Of a stretch of DNA of 64,000 nucleotides, positions 45,321 through 57,759 are shown piece by piece. The stretch lies in the NCBI GenBank assembly GCA_021495925.1, contig JAKEKT010000093.1, positions 86,541-150,540 on the forward strand, read 5' to 3'. The DNA comes from Diplodia intermedia (taxonomy: Eukaryota; Ascomycota; Dothideomycetes; Botryosphaeriales; Botryosphaeriaceae). Made by a program: the position numbers and the translations under genes. Position 1 is the stretch's first letter. Every line of letters starts with the position of its first letter. The notes below the pieces were generated by a model. The model ran no database searches. It was not told the origin of the DNA and saw only the letters and a program-made list of their open reading frames with translations.

Positions 45321-45868
45321 TGCGGGCGTTCAGAAGACGGAGAGAGGTTGAGGCGCGGATGTGTGAGTTCGGAGGGAGCGCAGGCGGCTACGGGGCATGC
45401 GTTGTCACGGAGCTTGAGTCTGTTTGAAGCTTGTCGAATGCGGAGATGGTGCCAGGGGTGCGACGGAAGGCATGAGCGGCGCGCTTTCACGGGGCGCAGC
45501 GCGATCTAGCCTGGAGTCGCAGCGCAAGGCGCGGGCAGCGGGCAGCGGGCAGCGGGCAAGCGTGGTCTTTGGCAACGGCGTTGGCGGTCACGATGTCGTG
45601 GGCTGCATTGTCTTGTTAGGGGGCTTGCGAGAAAGTGAGCTAGCGACGTGCATGAGACGGGAACCTAACTTAGTGACGGCATCGCGCACTGACGCATCAT
45701 GAGCCATAGGTCCGCCCGCCACACCACCAAGCGGGGCGCAACAACATTTCTCTCCGCCGCTGTCAAAACTCCATCTTTGCGCGCGCTCCCGGCCCGTCGC
45801 GTTGCGCTCCCACTCACACCCCTCCGCCCACCCGATCGATTCCCGCAAACACCGGCGCCCGCAGCATC
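45321..45868. promoter_or_regulatory. Divergent promoter between PH protein and EFL1
   Basis: Spacer of 548 bases between divergent starts. It has a CGGGCAG tandem repeat (about 45530-45557) and GC-rich sequence. No TATA box stands out. Confidence 0.4.
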
Positions 45869-48800
45869 ATGCCTGTCGTCGGCGCAGAGAAGCTCGTGGA
45901 GCTGCAGCAAGCCCACGATGGAATCCGCAATGTGCGCCTCTCAATGTGCCATTTTCACCGCGCTTGCTGACACTACGTTTTAGATCTGCATCCTCGCCCA
46001 CGTCGTACGTTGTTCCTGCCCGCTACCCCCACCTGCGCGACTCCCAGAACGTGCCCGAGCAGCCCACTGACAAACCTGAGGCTTGAAAGGACCACGGCAA
46101 GACCTCGCTCACGGACGCCCTGATCGCCACCAATGGCATCATATCGCCTAAACTCGCCGGCAAGATCCGCTATCTGGACTCGCGCCCGGACGAGCAGTTG
46201 CGCGGCATCACCATGGAGTCGTCGGCCATTTCCCTCTATTTTTCGCTGATGCGCCGCTCCGCCCCCGACGCCGAGCCGGTGCGCCAGGAGAACCTGATCA
46301 ACCTGATAGACTCGCCGGGCCACATTGACTTCAGCAGCGAGGTGTCGACAGCCTCGAGGCTCTGCGACGGCGCAGTGGTTTTGGTAGACGCGGTCGAAGG
46401 AGTGTGCAGCCAGACCGTGACGGTCCTGCGCCAAACGTGGGTCGAGAAGCTGAAGCCTCTCCTCGTTATCAACAAGATGGATCGCCTGATCACGGAGCTG
46501 AAGATGAGCCCTGGCGAAGCGTACACCCATCTGAGTAAGTTGCTAGAACAAGTCAACGCTGTCATGGGCAGCTTTTTCCAAGGTGAGCGCATGGAAGACG
46601 ATTTGAAGTGGAGAGAAAAGATGGACGAGCGCATCAGCGCCAAGGCAAAGGAACGTACCGACTCGGTCGATGGCGACGACCTGCCCGGTGAAGTTACCGC
46701 CGATTACGAAGAAAAGGATGACGAAGACATTTACTTTGCGCCCGAGAAGAACAACGTTATTTTCAGCAGTGCCATTGACGGTTGGGCATTCACGGTCAAG
46801 CAGTTCGCTGCCCTGTATGAACGGAAGCTCGGCATCAAACGCTCGGCACTGGAAAAGGTCCTTTGGGGAGACTTCTACCTCGATCCCAAGACAAAGAAGG
46901 TCCTAGGGTCGAAGCACTTGAAGGGTAGAGCGCTCAAGCCCATCTTCGTGCAGTTGGTCCTGGAGCAAATTTGGGCAGTCTATGAAGCCACAACAGGCGG
47001 CAACAATGGGAAGGGGTGCGTGGATCTCCTTTTCTCCTCTCTCACCCGTGCTTGTTGTATAGGTTCCTATAGCGAAATCAGAAGCTTATTGTTCCGTCGC
47101 ATGCAGAGATCCCGCAATGGTTGAGAAGATCATGAAAGGCCTTAACCTCTCCCTTCCTCCCCACATGCTGCGCTCCCGGGACCCTCGAACGCTCCTCATG
47201 GCTCTCTTCGCGGCCTGGTTACCGCTTTCGACCGCTGTTCTGGTCTCTGTTATCGAGCATCTTCCGTCGCCCCCCGCTGCCCAAGCAGCACGGATGAAGG
47301 AGCTCGTCAAGCAATCGCCTGGAGCAGAGCACGTGGACCCTAAGATCCAGGACGCGATGGTCAATTTCAAGAAGGAGAAGGAGGCACCCGTTGTTGCGTA
47401 CGTCAGCAAGATGGTCTCCGTGCCAGAGAGCGAGCTGCCGGAGAACAAGCGCCGTGGAGGCGGCAGCCTCAGCGCAGAAGAAGCCCGGGAACTCGCTCGA
47501 AAGAAGCGCGCCGAGTTCGCACGCGCGCAAGCTCTCCAGGGCAGCGCCGACGACGACGAGGTAAGCAGCATAACCCAAGCCTTCGGTGCCACGGCCGTCA
47601 TCAGCGAGGAAGGGCCGCAGGACGCAGAGGGCGGGGAGGCAAAGGAGCAGGAGGCCGACCCGGAGCACCTCATCGGCTTCGCGCGCATCTACTCGGGCAC
47701 GCTCAACGTCGGGGACGAGATCTACGTGCTGCCTCCCAAGTACACGGCGGCGGCGCCCCACGCCAGCCCGGAGCCGCAGAAGGTGACCATCACGGCGCTC
47801 TACCTGCTCATGGGCCGCGGCCTCGAGCCGCTGACGACGGTGCCGGCGGGCTGCGTCTTCGGCATCGGCGGGCTGGCCGGGCACGTGCTGAAGAGCGGCA
47901 CCATCTGCAGCCAGCTCGAGGGCGGCGTCAACCTGGCGGGCGTGAACCTCGGCTCGCACCCCATCGTGCGCGTGGCGCTGGAGCCGGAGAACCCGGGCGA
48001 CCTGGGCAAGATGGTGGCGGGCCTGAAGCTGCTGGTCCAGAGCGACCCTTGCGTGCAGTACGAGGTCCTGGAGAGCGGCGAGCACGTCATCCTCACGGCC
48101 GGCGAGCTGCATCTGGAGCGCTGCCTGAAGGACCTGAGAGAGCGCTTCGCGCGCTGCGAGATCCAGGCCGGCGCTCCCATCGTGCCGTACCGCGAGAGCA
48201 TCGTCGCCGCCGCGGAGATGAACCCGCCGCAGAACAAGGAGCTGCCTAGAGGCACCGTCATCGCCGTCGCTCCGAGCAAGCACGTCACGGTCAGGCTGAG
48301 GGTGCGGCCGCTGCCCGCGGCCGTCACGGAGTTCTTGACCAAGAACGCGGGTGCTATCAAGCGGCTGGATGCTCAACGTCGCGCCGAGGAAGAGGAGAAG
48401 AAGGGCGGAGCGGATGCCGCCGACGGAGAGGGCGCAGAAGAAAAGGAAGAGGGCGAGGAGGGACTCGAGGCGGACGTCGACGTCGCCGAGGGCGGCAACG
48501 TCCTCACCATCAAGGACTTCCGCAAGCAACTGCTCGACGCCTTCGCCGAGGCCAAGGGCGAGAGCGAGGTCTGGGCCGGCGTGGCCGAGAAGATTGCCGC
48601 TTTCGGGCCCAGACGGACAGGTCCGAATCTGCTGATCGACGAGACCGGGCAGAGGGTTCTGCCTCATGTGTAAGTCGTTCCTCAGTCCTCGTTTGTCGAG
48701 AGAAGAGTTCATGCGAGAAACGAGAGAGGAAGCTGACAAAAGGACACCACACACGCACAGCCTCTCCACCGACGCCGAGCAGCACTCGGCCATCACGCCC

Positions 48801-49469
48801 TCGTCCACCTCGGAAACGCTCATCCCGCACGACTTCACCGACAAGATCACGTACGCCTTCCAGCTCGCGACCTACCAAGGCCCGCTCTGCAACGAGCCGG
48901 TCCAGGGCCTCGCCGTCGCGGTCGAGGCCGTCGACATCGACGCGGGCGCGTCGGGCGACCGCTCCGCGCTGGGGCGGCTGACGGGCGAGGTCATCAAGGC
49001 GGTGCGCGGGGGGGTGCACGGCGGCTTCCTCGACTGGTCGCCGCGCGTGCTGCTGGCCATGTACAGCTGCGAGATCCAGTGCAGCACCGAGGTGCTCGGC
49101 CGCGTCTACGGCGTCGTCACGCGCCGCCGCGGCCGCATCGTCAGCGAGGCCATGAAGGAGGGCACCCCCTTCTTCTCCATCACCGCCCTGCTGCCCGTCG
49201 CCGAGAGCTTCGGCTTCGCCGAGGAGATGCGCAAGCGCACCAGCGGCGCCGCCCAGCCCCAGCTCGTCTTCGTCGGCTACGAGATGCTCGACGAGGACCC
49301 CTTCTGGGTGCCCTGGACCGAGGAGGAGATTGAGGACCTGGGCGAGCTGGCGGATAGGGAGAACGTCGCCAAGAGGTACATGGAGGGCGTGCGCAGGCGG
49401 AAGGGCTTGTTCGTCAAGGAGAAGATTATCAAGGATGCGGAGAAGCAGAGGACGTTGAAGAGCAAGTAA
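45869..49469 (+). CDS. EFL1: Elongation factor-like GTPase Efl1/Ria1 (60S subunit maturation)
   Basis: Five exons: 45869-45931, 45984-46004, 46090-47015, 47107-48669 and 48761-49469, giving about 1093 aa. Exon 2 is a 21-base microexon coding ICILAHV, so the G1 loop AHVDHGKT (about 26-33) is built across an intron. RGIT (66-69), DSPGH (102-106) and NKMD (156-159) complete the GTPase core. An acidic insert follows, then EF-2-like domains II-V with SGTLNVGDEIYVLP, LTAGELHLERCLKDL and a C-terminal QLATYQGPLCNEPVQG region and MYSCEIQCSTEVLGRVYGVV. Efl1 works with Sdo1/SBDS to evict Tif6 (eIF6) from cytoplasmic pre-60S particles. An acidic Glu/Asp insert (around 48390-48480) is also present. All GTPase motifs look intact. 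Confidence 0.95.
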
Positions 49470-50231
49470 GAAGGTGGCGGGGGGAGGCGGGGGGGGCTGC
49501 TGACTGAAGTGAGTTGCGGATTGTGAGGTAGACGAAAATGAAAGAACATCATCATGGCCTCTCATCACTTGAGTAGTGTGGCTCCTCATTGGTAGGCTAT
49601 TCAGGTACGTGCGGGCGCTTGTTGGAGTGCACTTGCAAGCGTGGAAAGTTTTTCAGGAAGTGTTGACCTGGGAGCCTGCCTTGGCTTCGCTCGCCTGATA
49701 CGCTTTGAGAAGGTTTACTCGCACGATAGAAACTCTCTATCACGGGAAGGCTTAGTAGAATACTTGTATTTCTGTTTAAAACGGCGGTATTTGCATGGTC
49801 ATCGTTTGCATGGTCATCTCTGCCTCTGAGCCCTTTTCTTCTTTTCTTCGCTCTTCGGACATGCTGAAGTTAGCATAAGCGCTGTCATAGGGAGCTGTGC
49901 AGCGACCAACGTTACTTCAACAACAACAGCGGCAGCGGCCATTGCTACTTCGGAAGCTAACAGAGAAACGGACCATCTGCTTCGAAACCCTAGCATCACT
50001 CCCGATACCACAGATGCAGGACACAGAAGGCTCTTTTGTTCTCTTTTAGTTTTCTAGCAACTAAAATGCCCACACACATCGCAACAGACTCTTTCATCAT
50101 CAGCAGGATCCAAAGCAATATGATCAAATCTTGGTGAAATGTACCCTCTATCAACCACCCATAGACTCCCTACTTTTTTTCCGCCATGCAAACATCCACA
50201 AAAGCACAATCTCCCATCATCATCATAATCG
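49470..50231. other. Convergent intergenic region, no gene seen
   Basis: 3' flanks of EFL1 and the acyltransferase gene. A 15-base direct repeat TTTGCATGGTCATC(G/T) lies at about 49790-49820. Nothing coding. Confidence 0.45.
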
Positions 50232-52154
50232 TCACAAATCCTTCTTCATCTCCGACTCGACCGCCTCATCGTCGTACCTCGTCACCTCGGCGTCCTCCAC
50301 GTCGCCGTCCTCCTCCTTCCGCACGAGCAGCAGCCTCTGCTCCTCGAAATCCTCAAAGACCTCGGGCCCGAAGCGCTCGACGACGTCCAGCACCTCCTTG
50401 GCGACGCGGCGGCGGCGCTCGCGCAGCCGCACCAGCGCGCCCTTGCTCCACGGGTTCAGCGCCACCAGCAGCGGCGGCAGGCTCTTGACCACGTCCATGC
50501 CGACCTCGCCGATGCGCAGGCCGGCGAACGTCACGGCCACCATCAGCGCGAAGAAGGCGGGGACGAACAGCTTGAGGGGCAGCCAGGCGGGGACCCACGT
50601 CGTCGCGCGCGCCCACGGCGGGACGGCGGAGCCGGCGGCGCACGCGGCGGCGCCGCCGCGGCACAGGACGAGCCAGACGGAGACGACGCCCGTGTACCAC
50701 GCGTACAGCGCGGGCGCCAGCCCGAGCGCGACGAGCATCTTCCACGTGCCCACGACGTCGCGCGCCTCGAGCTTGACCGACGAGCCCGCCAGCGCCTTGC
50801 GCTGCTTGCGGACCGAGATGACCTTGGTGATGACGAAGACGGGCCAGAAGAGGGCGAGCGACGGCAGCGTGCCGGCCACCAGCGCGCCCACGAAGGCGAC
50901 GCGCTGCAGCAGCGTCGCGAGCGCGTAGATCCACGGCCGCCGGCCCACGTCGCCCCACTCGACCTGGTGGTCCTTGACGCCGAGCGAGCGCAGCTGCCGG
51001 TTGTACGCCGTGACGGAGCGCGTGAGCTTCTGCACCTGCGGCGCGTCGCGGAAGCGCGCGTACCCCTCGAGCAGCCGGCGGTTGAGCTCGACCGTGGTCG
51101 AGAGCGGCAGCTTCGCGCGCAGCGGCTTGTACAGCCGCCGCGTCGCCTGCACGAGCATCAGCGTCTCGTGGTCGGGCGCCTGCTGCGTGACGGTGGCCAG
51201 CGACGCCTCGATGGTGGCGAGCAGGGACGAGACGGCGTGCCGTTTGGAGTCGCCCCCTTCGGCGAAGGCGGCGATTTGGTCGGGATGCACGCGGACGGGG
51301 CCGCCGAACTCGACGACGGCGCGTGAGCGGAACTTGTTCGGGTGGAAGTAGTTCATGCCGCACGGCAGGATGGTGAGACCGCAGGCGGGATCGCGGGCGA
51401 GGGTGCCGAGGGCGATGATGGCGGCGCCGGCTTTGAGGGGGAGGAGGGAGGGCCGGTCGTGCGAGCCGCCTTCGGGGAAGATGCCGATGCAGCCGCCGGC
51501 GATGAGCTCGTTGTAGACGGCGTCGAACATTTGGTGTTGGTCAATGTGCGGCGAGACCTTGTACGAGGTGCCTTCGTCGCGCAGGGCCTTGTGCAGCGGG
51601 TGGTCGGGCTCGAAGGGCTTGAACGGGTCACGCAGGCGCAACGTGTCGGCGGAGAGGATCTCAGCGATGGACTGCTGGTCCGGACTCTCTTCGCCGACCT
51701 TGGGCAGGATGATGCTGCCGCCGACCATGAACTGGGACGAGGTGAAGTCGAGGCCGTCGCCCCGGGCGCGCACCAGGGTCGGGTCGCCTTCCGGATCGGG
51801 CAAGTAGATCTTCCCGGGGCCCGGCTTGATGTGGTCCATGGCGCGCACGACGGGCAGGGCGCCCATGCGGCCGGCCATGGCGCCGATGTACGGCTCGCGC
51901 ATCGACTTGTCGGCGATGAGGAAGGAGACGCGGCGGCCGGCGTGGTGCTTGAGGATGCGCATCAGCAGGGCCGAGTCGACGAACTGGTTGGCGTGCGGCG
52001 CGGCGATGATGATGACGGGCCCGCGCGCAGGCACCCGCCAGGCGTTGCGCGGGTAGACCTCGCGGAAGAAGATGTCCAGGCAGAGGGTGAAGATGAAGAC
52101 TCCAATATCGTATACCCAGGGCACCAGCGGCCGCCGGTGCTGCTTGGAGGCCAT
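50232..52154 (-). CDS. Glycerol-3-phosphate O-acyltransferase (fungal Sct1/Gpt2 type)
   Basis: Single exon from MASKQHRRPLVPWVYD (ATG at 52154), 640 aa. A more distal ATG exists, but this one starts just before the conserved N-terminal membrane helix (GVFIFTLCLDIFF). Acyltransferase motif I is PHANQFVD (about 53-60). Motif III is FPEGGSHDRP (about 226-235). A hydrophilic insert between them containing DPEGDPTL is typical of the fungal Gpt2/Sct1 family. The C-terminal half has several hydrophobic segments around 480-620, consistent with ER membrane location, and an acidic tail. It catalyses the first step of phosphatidate and triacylglycerol synthesis from glycerol-3-phosphate or dihydroxyacetone phosphate. 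Somewhat shorter than yeast homologues, but both motifs are intact. Confidence 0.92.
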   Translation of the reverse strand: MASKQHRRPLVPWVYDIGVFIFTLCLDIFFREVYPRNAWRVPARGPVIIIAAPHANQFVDSALLMRILKHHAGRRVSFLIADKSMREPYIGAMAGRMGALPVVRAMDHIKPGPGKIYLPDPEGDPTLVRARGDGLDFTSSQFMVGGSIILPKVGEESPDQQSIAEILSADTLRLRDPFKPFEPDHPLHKALRDEGTSYKVSPHIDQHQMFDAVYNELIAGGCIGIFPEGGSHDRPSLLPLKAGAAIIALGTLARDPACGLTILPCGMNYFHPNKFRSRAVVEFGGPVRVHPDQIAAFAEGGDSKRHAVSSLLATIEASLATVTQQAPDHETLMLVQATRRLYKPLRAKLPLSTTVELNRRLLEGYARFRDAPQVQKLTRSVTAYNRQLRSLGVKDHQVEWGDVGRRPWIYALATLLQRVAFVGALVAGTLPSLALFWPVFVITKVISVRKQRKALAGSSVKLEARDVVGTWKMLVALGLAPALYAWYTGVVSVWLVLCRGGAAACAAGSAVPPWARATTWVPAWLPLKLFVPAFFALMVAVTFAGLRIGEVGMDVVKSLPPLLVALNPWSKGALVRLRERRRRVAKEVLDVVERFGPEVFEDFEEQRLLLVRKEEDGDVEDAEVTRYDDEAVESEMKKDL

Positions 52155-54558
52155 GGTGGGCGTGGATGTGGTGTCGTTGGAGCTGGGGAAGCTCCAGGTG
52201 GAAGTTGTGTTACGTCGCGCGTCCAAAATCGAAAATCGGCCTCGGCTGCCAGCCTGTGTCTTGAATCCGGCTGGGTGCGCGCACCAACAAAGGCTGGAAA
52301 CACCAGTGTTCACAAGGCCGGTCTGCTTGATCTCATGGCATGGTTGGCTTCCGTAGGCTTGTTGGTTCACGGTTCTGTTACATTCTGACTGGCCTAATGC
52401 GACCGCACTCACGATGTCATATCGAGTCTGTACGGGCATCGCATCCAGAAGCAGCCCATGCGGAGAGATCAAATGTCAAAAAGGCACAGTCGGTACATTT
52501 ACGCATCCATGACGCCAAGCGGGATGGTAGTCCATGCACAGGAAGGGTTCCATGCTTATCTGTTAGCGTCGAAGGAGCAGTCACTAGCAGCCGCTGCTTA
52601 TCGCGGTGGCTGGGACGGCCACTAGCCCCAACCTTCTCCGCCGGGCTCTAACTGAGCGTGTGCAAAACATCATCCCAGGTCTATCGCAATGTAGAGGTGA
52701 GAATCATGACGTTGGAAGATCTTCAGATGATGCGGCGCTGGGCGCCTCGCCACCCGCGTGTTGCGTTGCGCACACACACCTCTCTTGCCGAGCCAGATGG
52801 CCAGCGACAGCGCCCGAGTGCAGAGCTCGTCGTAGGATTGAGCTGGGCACCAAGCCTTTGGGGGCGGGAAGCGTCGGGCCATTTAATAGAGCGATGGTGT
52901 TGGTGGGCCGTCTGTCGCGTGTCAATTGGCTGCCTGGATCCCTGGTGTTGGCCGGGCGGCCTGAGCCGCGAGCCAGCCCAGATTGGGCACGACATCTGAA
53001 CTCCACGTCCTCCATCGTCGCCGTTTTTCACATGTTCACAATGCTGCCAAGGAATCGTGCGACCAGCGTGGGAGAACGCCTGTCCGGCTCGCACGTCGCA
53101 TCGAGCCACCTTGGGAAAGGCTAGGAAAGAGCAGCGTCCGTATCTCCAGTCTTCCGATTGCAGGATGCTGATCATGGCTCTTCTTTCACAGCCCGGCTCC
53201 GAGCAGTAAATGTCGCGAACATCGGCGCAGATCAGTGGGCAAACGGCCTGATACGAAACCCTCGCGGCAACCGGCTTGGACAGCCCATTTTTCGCGTGAG
53301 GACAAACCATCATCATCGCTCACTCTCGCCAGGTTTGATGTCGGCGCCAGGACCGCCCAGTGTCCGTCCTCCCGTGATGCTTACTGCGGAGAAAGTCAGC
53401 ATACGTCATACGATGACACGGAATCCGCGTACCCGAAAGAAGGCAGTCGCGTCCCGAGGGCCGAACGCGCAAACACATCCGAAGACGAGCGGGCTGACCG
53501 GTTCGGATACGCATGCAAAGACTCTTCTTTTTGTCAGCCCGGGCAGAGCCGCTCGCCGTGAGCACAGGCCCTCGGAGCGACGGAGCGCAGCGGCTGTGAA
53601 GTGGCTGACTGGCTGGAGCCTGGTCTGGCCTGGCCAGCTCATGGTGCTCGGCGGGGTCAACACGCGGCGCAATGGACAGCAGCTGCGCATGCTTTTGTAC
53701 AAAGAGGCAGTAGGATGGCGCAGCTGAAGGACTAAAAATACATAGGCGTCGTAAAGACCAACGCTGGGTGGCGAAGCTCGCGGGTCGTGCGTCCAGGGAC
53801 CCAACCCAGCCCGCGTGCAGCTGAGTAGCGGTGAACGTGCTCACGAGCAGAGGCCGAAAGAACCACCGTGCCGGAGGGGCGATCAGCGATAGCGCGCGGC
53901 AACGAGGCGAAGGTAGAATCGACGTGAAGATTGTCGATTCCGGGGCCGAGAGGCAATGCGCGGCTGCGGCTGAGGCGAGGGCGACGTGGCTGGCGATGGG
54001 GTGAGGGTGGTGGTGGAGAGGTCGTGGTGGTGGTGGTTCGGCCGGTGAGCAGGCGTTCGGCGGCTGCTCCCGCGCTTTCCCCAGCGCGACGCGGCATGAA
54101 CGCGTGCTCGTTGGGGCAATGTGCGACGCCGGATGACGGACATGCAGGTCAGATGGGCAGGCGCGATAGGCAGACAGCAGAGGCGAGTCTGGGCTACTGG
54201 GCTAGCTACACGGAGGTGACAACTCAGGTGGTGACGCGGAGCCCACACGTTCCAATAGCCGGCCGCTTCGGGCTAGGGCGATGGAGACGAAATGGCGGTA
54301 TTGGACAACAGTTGGCTGTAGGCGGCTCTCAAGGCGGAGGTGGCCCTAGTTGCGGAGATCGTCGGGCCTTTGCGTCGCGCCGCGCTCGGGCAGGCAGGAC
54401 TCCACTGGCATGAGCCCGAAAATTCTCAATGCTCAACTGACGGGTGGGGAACGTGCCTGCTTAAGTAGAACAGCGGTTGCCGCCATGCTGTGCTCGAAGT
54501 CTAGCCAGTTCCCCTCGCCTGCTGCGGAACACACGACTCAACACGAACATCAAGCACC
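52155..54558. other. 2.4 kb intergenic region, no gene recognised
   Basis: Divergent spacer between the acyltransferase and the MFS gene. It has GC-rich overlapping ORFs on both strands without family features and GGT-rich tracts near 54005-54050. Confidence 0.45.
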
Positions 54559-56331
54559 ATGGATTCGGCGTGGTCCGAGAAGGATCTCCCCGGCTACGAC
54601 GCCCGCAGCGTGCGGAGCGCCTCGACAACCTCGAGCGGAAACACCCACGTGCCGCCCGTCGTGCACTACCAGGCCAACGAGAGAGATGTCGACCGGTACC
54701 GCAACAGCTTCGGCGCCATCATCGACACCACCTACATGCAGCCCGGCGGCGACGACGTGTACGACGCCAAGGTCAAGCTGCTGAACGAGGCCCTCCTGGA
54801 CATGGGCATGGGCCGGTACCAGTGGCTCCTCACCGTCGTGACCGGCCTGGGCTGGTTCCTCGATAGCGTACGTCGACTCCTTCCCGTTCCGGCTAGCCCT
54901 CCGCTGACTTGCCCCCCCAGTTTTGGATGTTCTCGTTCGCCTTCATCCAGCCCGCCGTGCAGAACGAGGCCAAGTTCTTCACCAGCAATGCCGCCCTCCT
55001 CACCGTGTGCCAGTACGTCGGCCTCACCGTCGGCGCCTCGGTGCTGCCCATGGTGTCCGACTTCATCGGCCGCAAGACCGTCTTCAACTTCTCGCTCGCC
55101 CTCATGTGCATCACCGGCCTCATTGGCGCCGGCATGCCCACCTTCACCGGCCTCTGCGTCGTCGCCACCTTCATGAGCATCGCCGCCGGCGGCAACCAGG
55201 CCGTCGACAGCTCCATCTTCCTGGAGATCATCCCGGCCTCGCACCAGTACCTGCTGACCATGCAGGGGGCCTACTCCGGCCTGGGCAAGCTGGTCGCCGC
55301 CCTCGTCTCTTGGTAAGCTCGCTGCTTCGCCCAGCTCTCCTCACGCACCGACTAACCAGTCCAGGCCTCTGATTTCCAAGTACTCGTGCGCCGCCGACGC
55401 CACGCCCGAGACGTGCAACTACGCCAACAACATGGGCTGGCGCTATGCCTGGTGGACGCTGGGCGCCATCACCGTCGTCTTCTGCATCATCCGCTACTTC
55501 TTCACCCTGCACGAGACGCCCAAGTTCCTGCTGGGCCAGAACCGCGACGCCGACGTCGTGGCCACGGTGACGGCCATCGCGCACCACAACGGCCGCCAGA
55601 CGTGGCTCACGCTCGACGCCTTCCAGCACATCGAGAAGATCCACGGCCCGCCGACGCTGCGCGCCACGCCCGCCAACAGCTCCAAGGCGCGCCTCTGCCT
55701 GCAGCCCTTCCGCCCGTCGTGGCTGCGCACCCTCTTCTGCACCCGCAACCTGCGCACCAGCACCACCGTCCTCATCGTCATCTGGTCGCTCGTCGGCCTC
55801 GCCTTCCCGCTGCACGCCGCCTTCGTCACGCGCTGGCTCGCCGCGCGCCACCCGTCCACCGGCGCCTTCAGCACCAGCCTGACGTTCCAGACGCACATCT
55901 TCACGGCCCTCTGCGCCATCCCGGGCCCCATCGTCGCCGGCTTCCTCATCGAGACGGAGCGCCTCGGCCGCAAGAAGACGGGCGCCGCCGCCACGCTGCT
56001 CGCGGGCGTGCTGTCGTTCGCGTACGCGTCGGCCCGCTCCAAGGGCGACGTCATCGCCTGGCAGTGCGTGCTCGCCTTCGCCCAGAACGCCGTCGTCAGC
56101 CTCATGTTCCTGTACGTCGCCGAGACGTTCGCGGCGCCCGTCCGCGGCACCGGCATGGGCGTCGTCGGCGCCGCCGGCCGCGCCGCCGGCCTGGTCGGCG
56201 CCCTCGTCGTGGCCCTGTGCGAGAGCAGCAGCAGCAGTGCCCCCGTGTGGGTGGCCAGCGGCTGCTGGGTCGTCGCCGGCGCGCTGTGGATGGCGCTGCC
56301 GTACGAGATGAGGGCGAGGGCGTCGAACTAA
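54559..56331 (+). CDS. MFS transporter, SV2/metabolite:H+ symporter type
   Basis: Three exons: 54559-54867, 54921-55312 and 55365-56331, giving 555 aa. The phase of both introns (53 and 52 bases) is correct. The N-terminus is hydrophilic and carries LLNEALLDMGMGRYQWLL, the hallmark of the SV2/SVOP-like and fungal sugar/phosphate-like branch. TM1 follows at VVTGLGWFLDSFWMFSF. Motif A is SDFIGRKTVFNF, with a HETPKFLLGQNRD loop after TM6 and LGRKKTG in the second half. About 12 membrane segments are expected. Substrate unknown: branch members carry phosphate, organic acids or sugars. The C-terminus is short (PYEMRARASN). Confidence 0.88.
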
Positions 56332-57759
56332 TCGAGTGGTTTGTCCCTTTCTTGAACATCTTTTTTTCCGGTCCGTGTTCTTTTTTCACACGGATTTTTT
56401 TGTAAATTGGTTGCGTCATTTTCCAGGAGTTTGACAGGTTGCGAGCGGGGGGGTATCGGGAACTCTCCTTTTTCATATCATGACGATGATCATAACGATG
56501 GCATTATGAGACACGCTCTTTGGCTTTAGATATACCACACGAACTCTGGGGAAGGGAAGGTGGGCGGGAAGGCAACCACCTGAGAGAGATATAGATACCA
56601 AGCTCAGATGGAAAAAATGTTGATATTGCAAAGGCAATTGTATATATGATAAAAACGTTCCTTACAAATCTGTGTTGCGTGCTGCCTTCTCACGCTTGCC
56701 AATGCTTTATTAAACCAGGTGCTCAATTGTCATCACATCCAGATAGTTTTCAGATTCATCTCATTGGTTTGTCTTCTCAAATATCTTTCCCTCAACACCT
56801 GAGCCTTTCTGCGCGACCTCGGTTGCATCGCCCCCAACGTGGTGCAGACCATCGAAGTGATCCGTCAAAAGAATCGGAGCATTGAGCCAGCAAAAGTCTC
56901 TTCCTCACCCTTACATGACAATGCAAGTGCTCTTGGGGTTGCCAAAGAGGACACCGAGGTTAGGCATGTTGGTGATATTTGTTGAGCTTTCTGAAGTGTT
57001 TGGTTGAGTTTTCTGGAGAACTTGGCGCGGACGTCCGTCGCAGTTGCTCAAGAGGGCTCAGAGTTTATATGTACCTGCTCGTGCAAGAACAAACAGTCCT
57101 TCCGAACGAAACCATCCATTGGCTTGGAAACACCTGATACACCTTGATATTGTGTGCTTACCTGGGACGAAAGAAAATGAAAGTCGACCATCCGACCGAC
57201 AGGCTGGAGATAGGTGTGCGGCACACCGAAAACGGGTTGTCGGTGGCATCGCTTTGTCTGCAGCATAACGAATTTCCGGCCATCAATGCTGACGCCACAA
57301 CAGTGCTTGCAGGCCTCTGAAAGACGGATGGTTCCGGGAATGCGATGTCCGACTGACGGTTGTCCGCCCGCTTTGTCTGGAGCAACGGTGAGCCCGAACC
57401 GACGGGCCGCAAGTCCGCATTCCCGGTCAGTATACCGCTCACTGGCGGCTGCTGTCCTTGGTTCCGGTCCGATTTCGCTCCAACTCAAAGAAGACTGACT
57501 TGTGTTTCACAGACCACAATTTTCATTACGGAAACTCTGTATTACGGAAGAAGACTTTTGCAATGAGCACGGTACAAGCAAATGAGTGAGTGAACAGCCG
57601 CCGAACTTCCCTGAGGCTGTGACCATTGATCTTCCCGCCCTGTTTCACGCGCGGCGGCATTCTCATTGGGCCCCCAGTGGAAGGCGGCTAGAAAGTGCGA
57701 AAAGATAGCCATCACCCATCAACAGTCCTGCTCAGATCCACGCAACGTCAAAGCATCGA
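56332..57759. other. Convergent intergenic region, no gene seen
   Basis: T-rich 3' flank of the MFS gene, then AT-rich spacer around 56600-57000. Short ORFs only. The pectin lyase gene ends at 57760. Confidence 0.45.

Noticed and set aside
47219..48850. 543-codon minus-strand ORF opposite EFL1
   Set aside because: Antisense of conserved EF-2-like domains. No family features.
49787..49820. Direct repeat TTTGCATGGTCATC near the EFL1 3' flank
   Set aside because: Only two short copies side by side. Likely simple slippage without mobile-element features.
51342..52388. 348-codon plus-strand ORF opposite the acyltransferase
   Set aside because: Antisense shadow. The minus strand carries both acyltransferase motifs.
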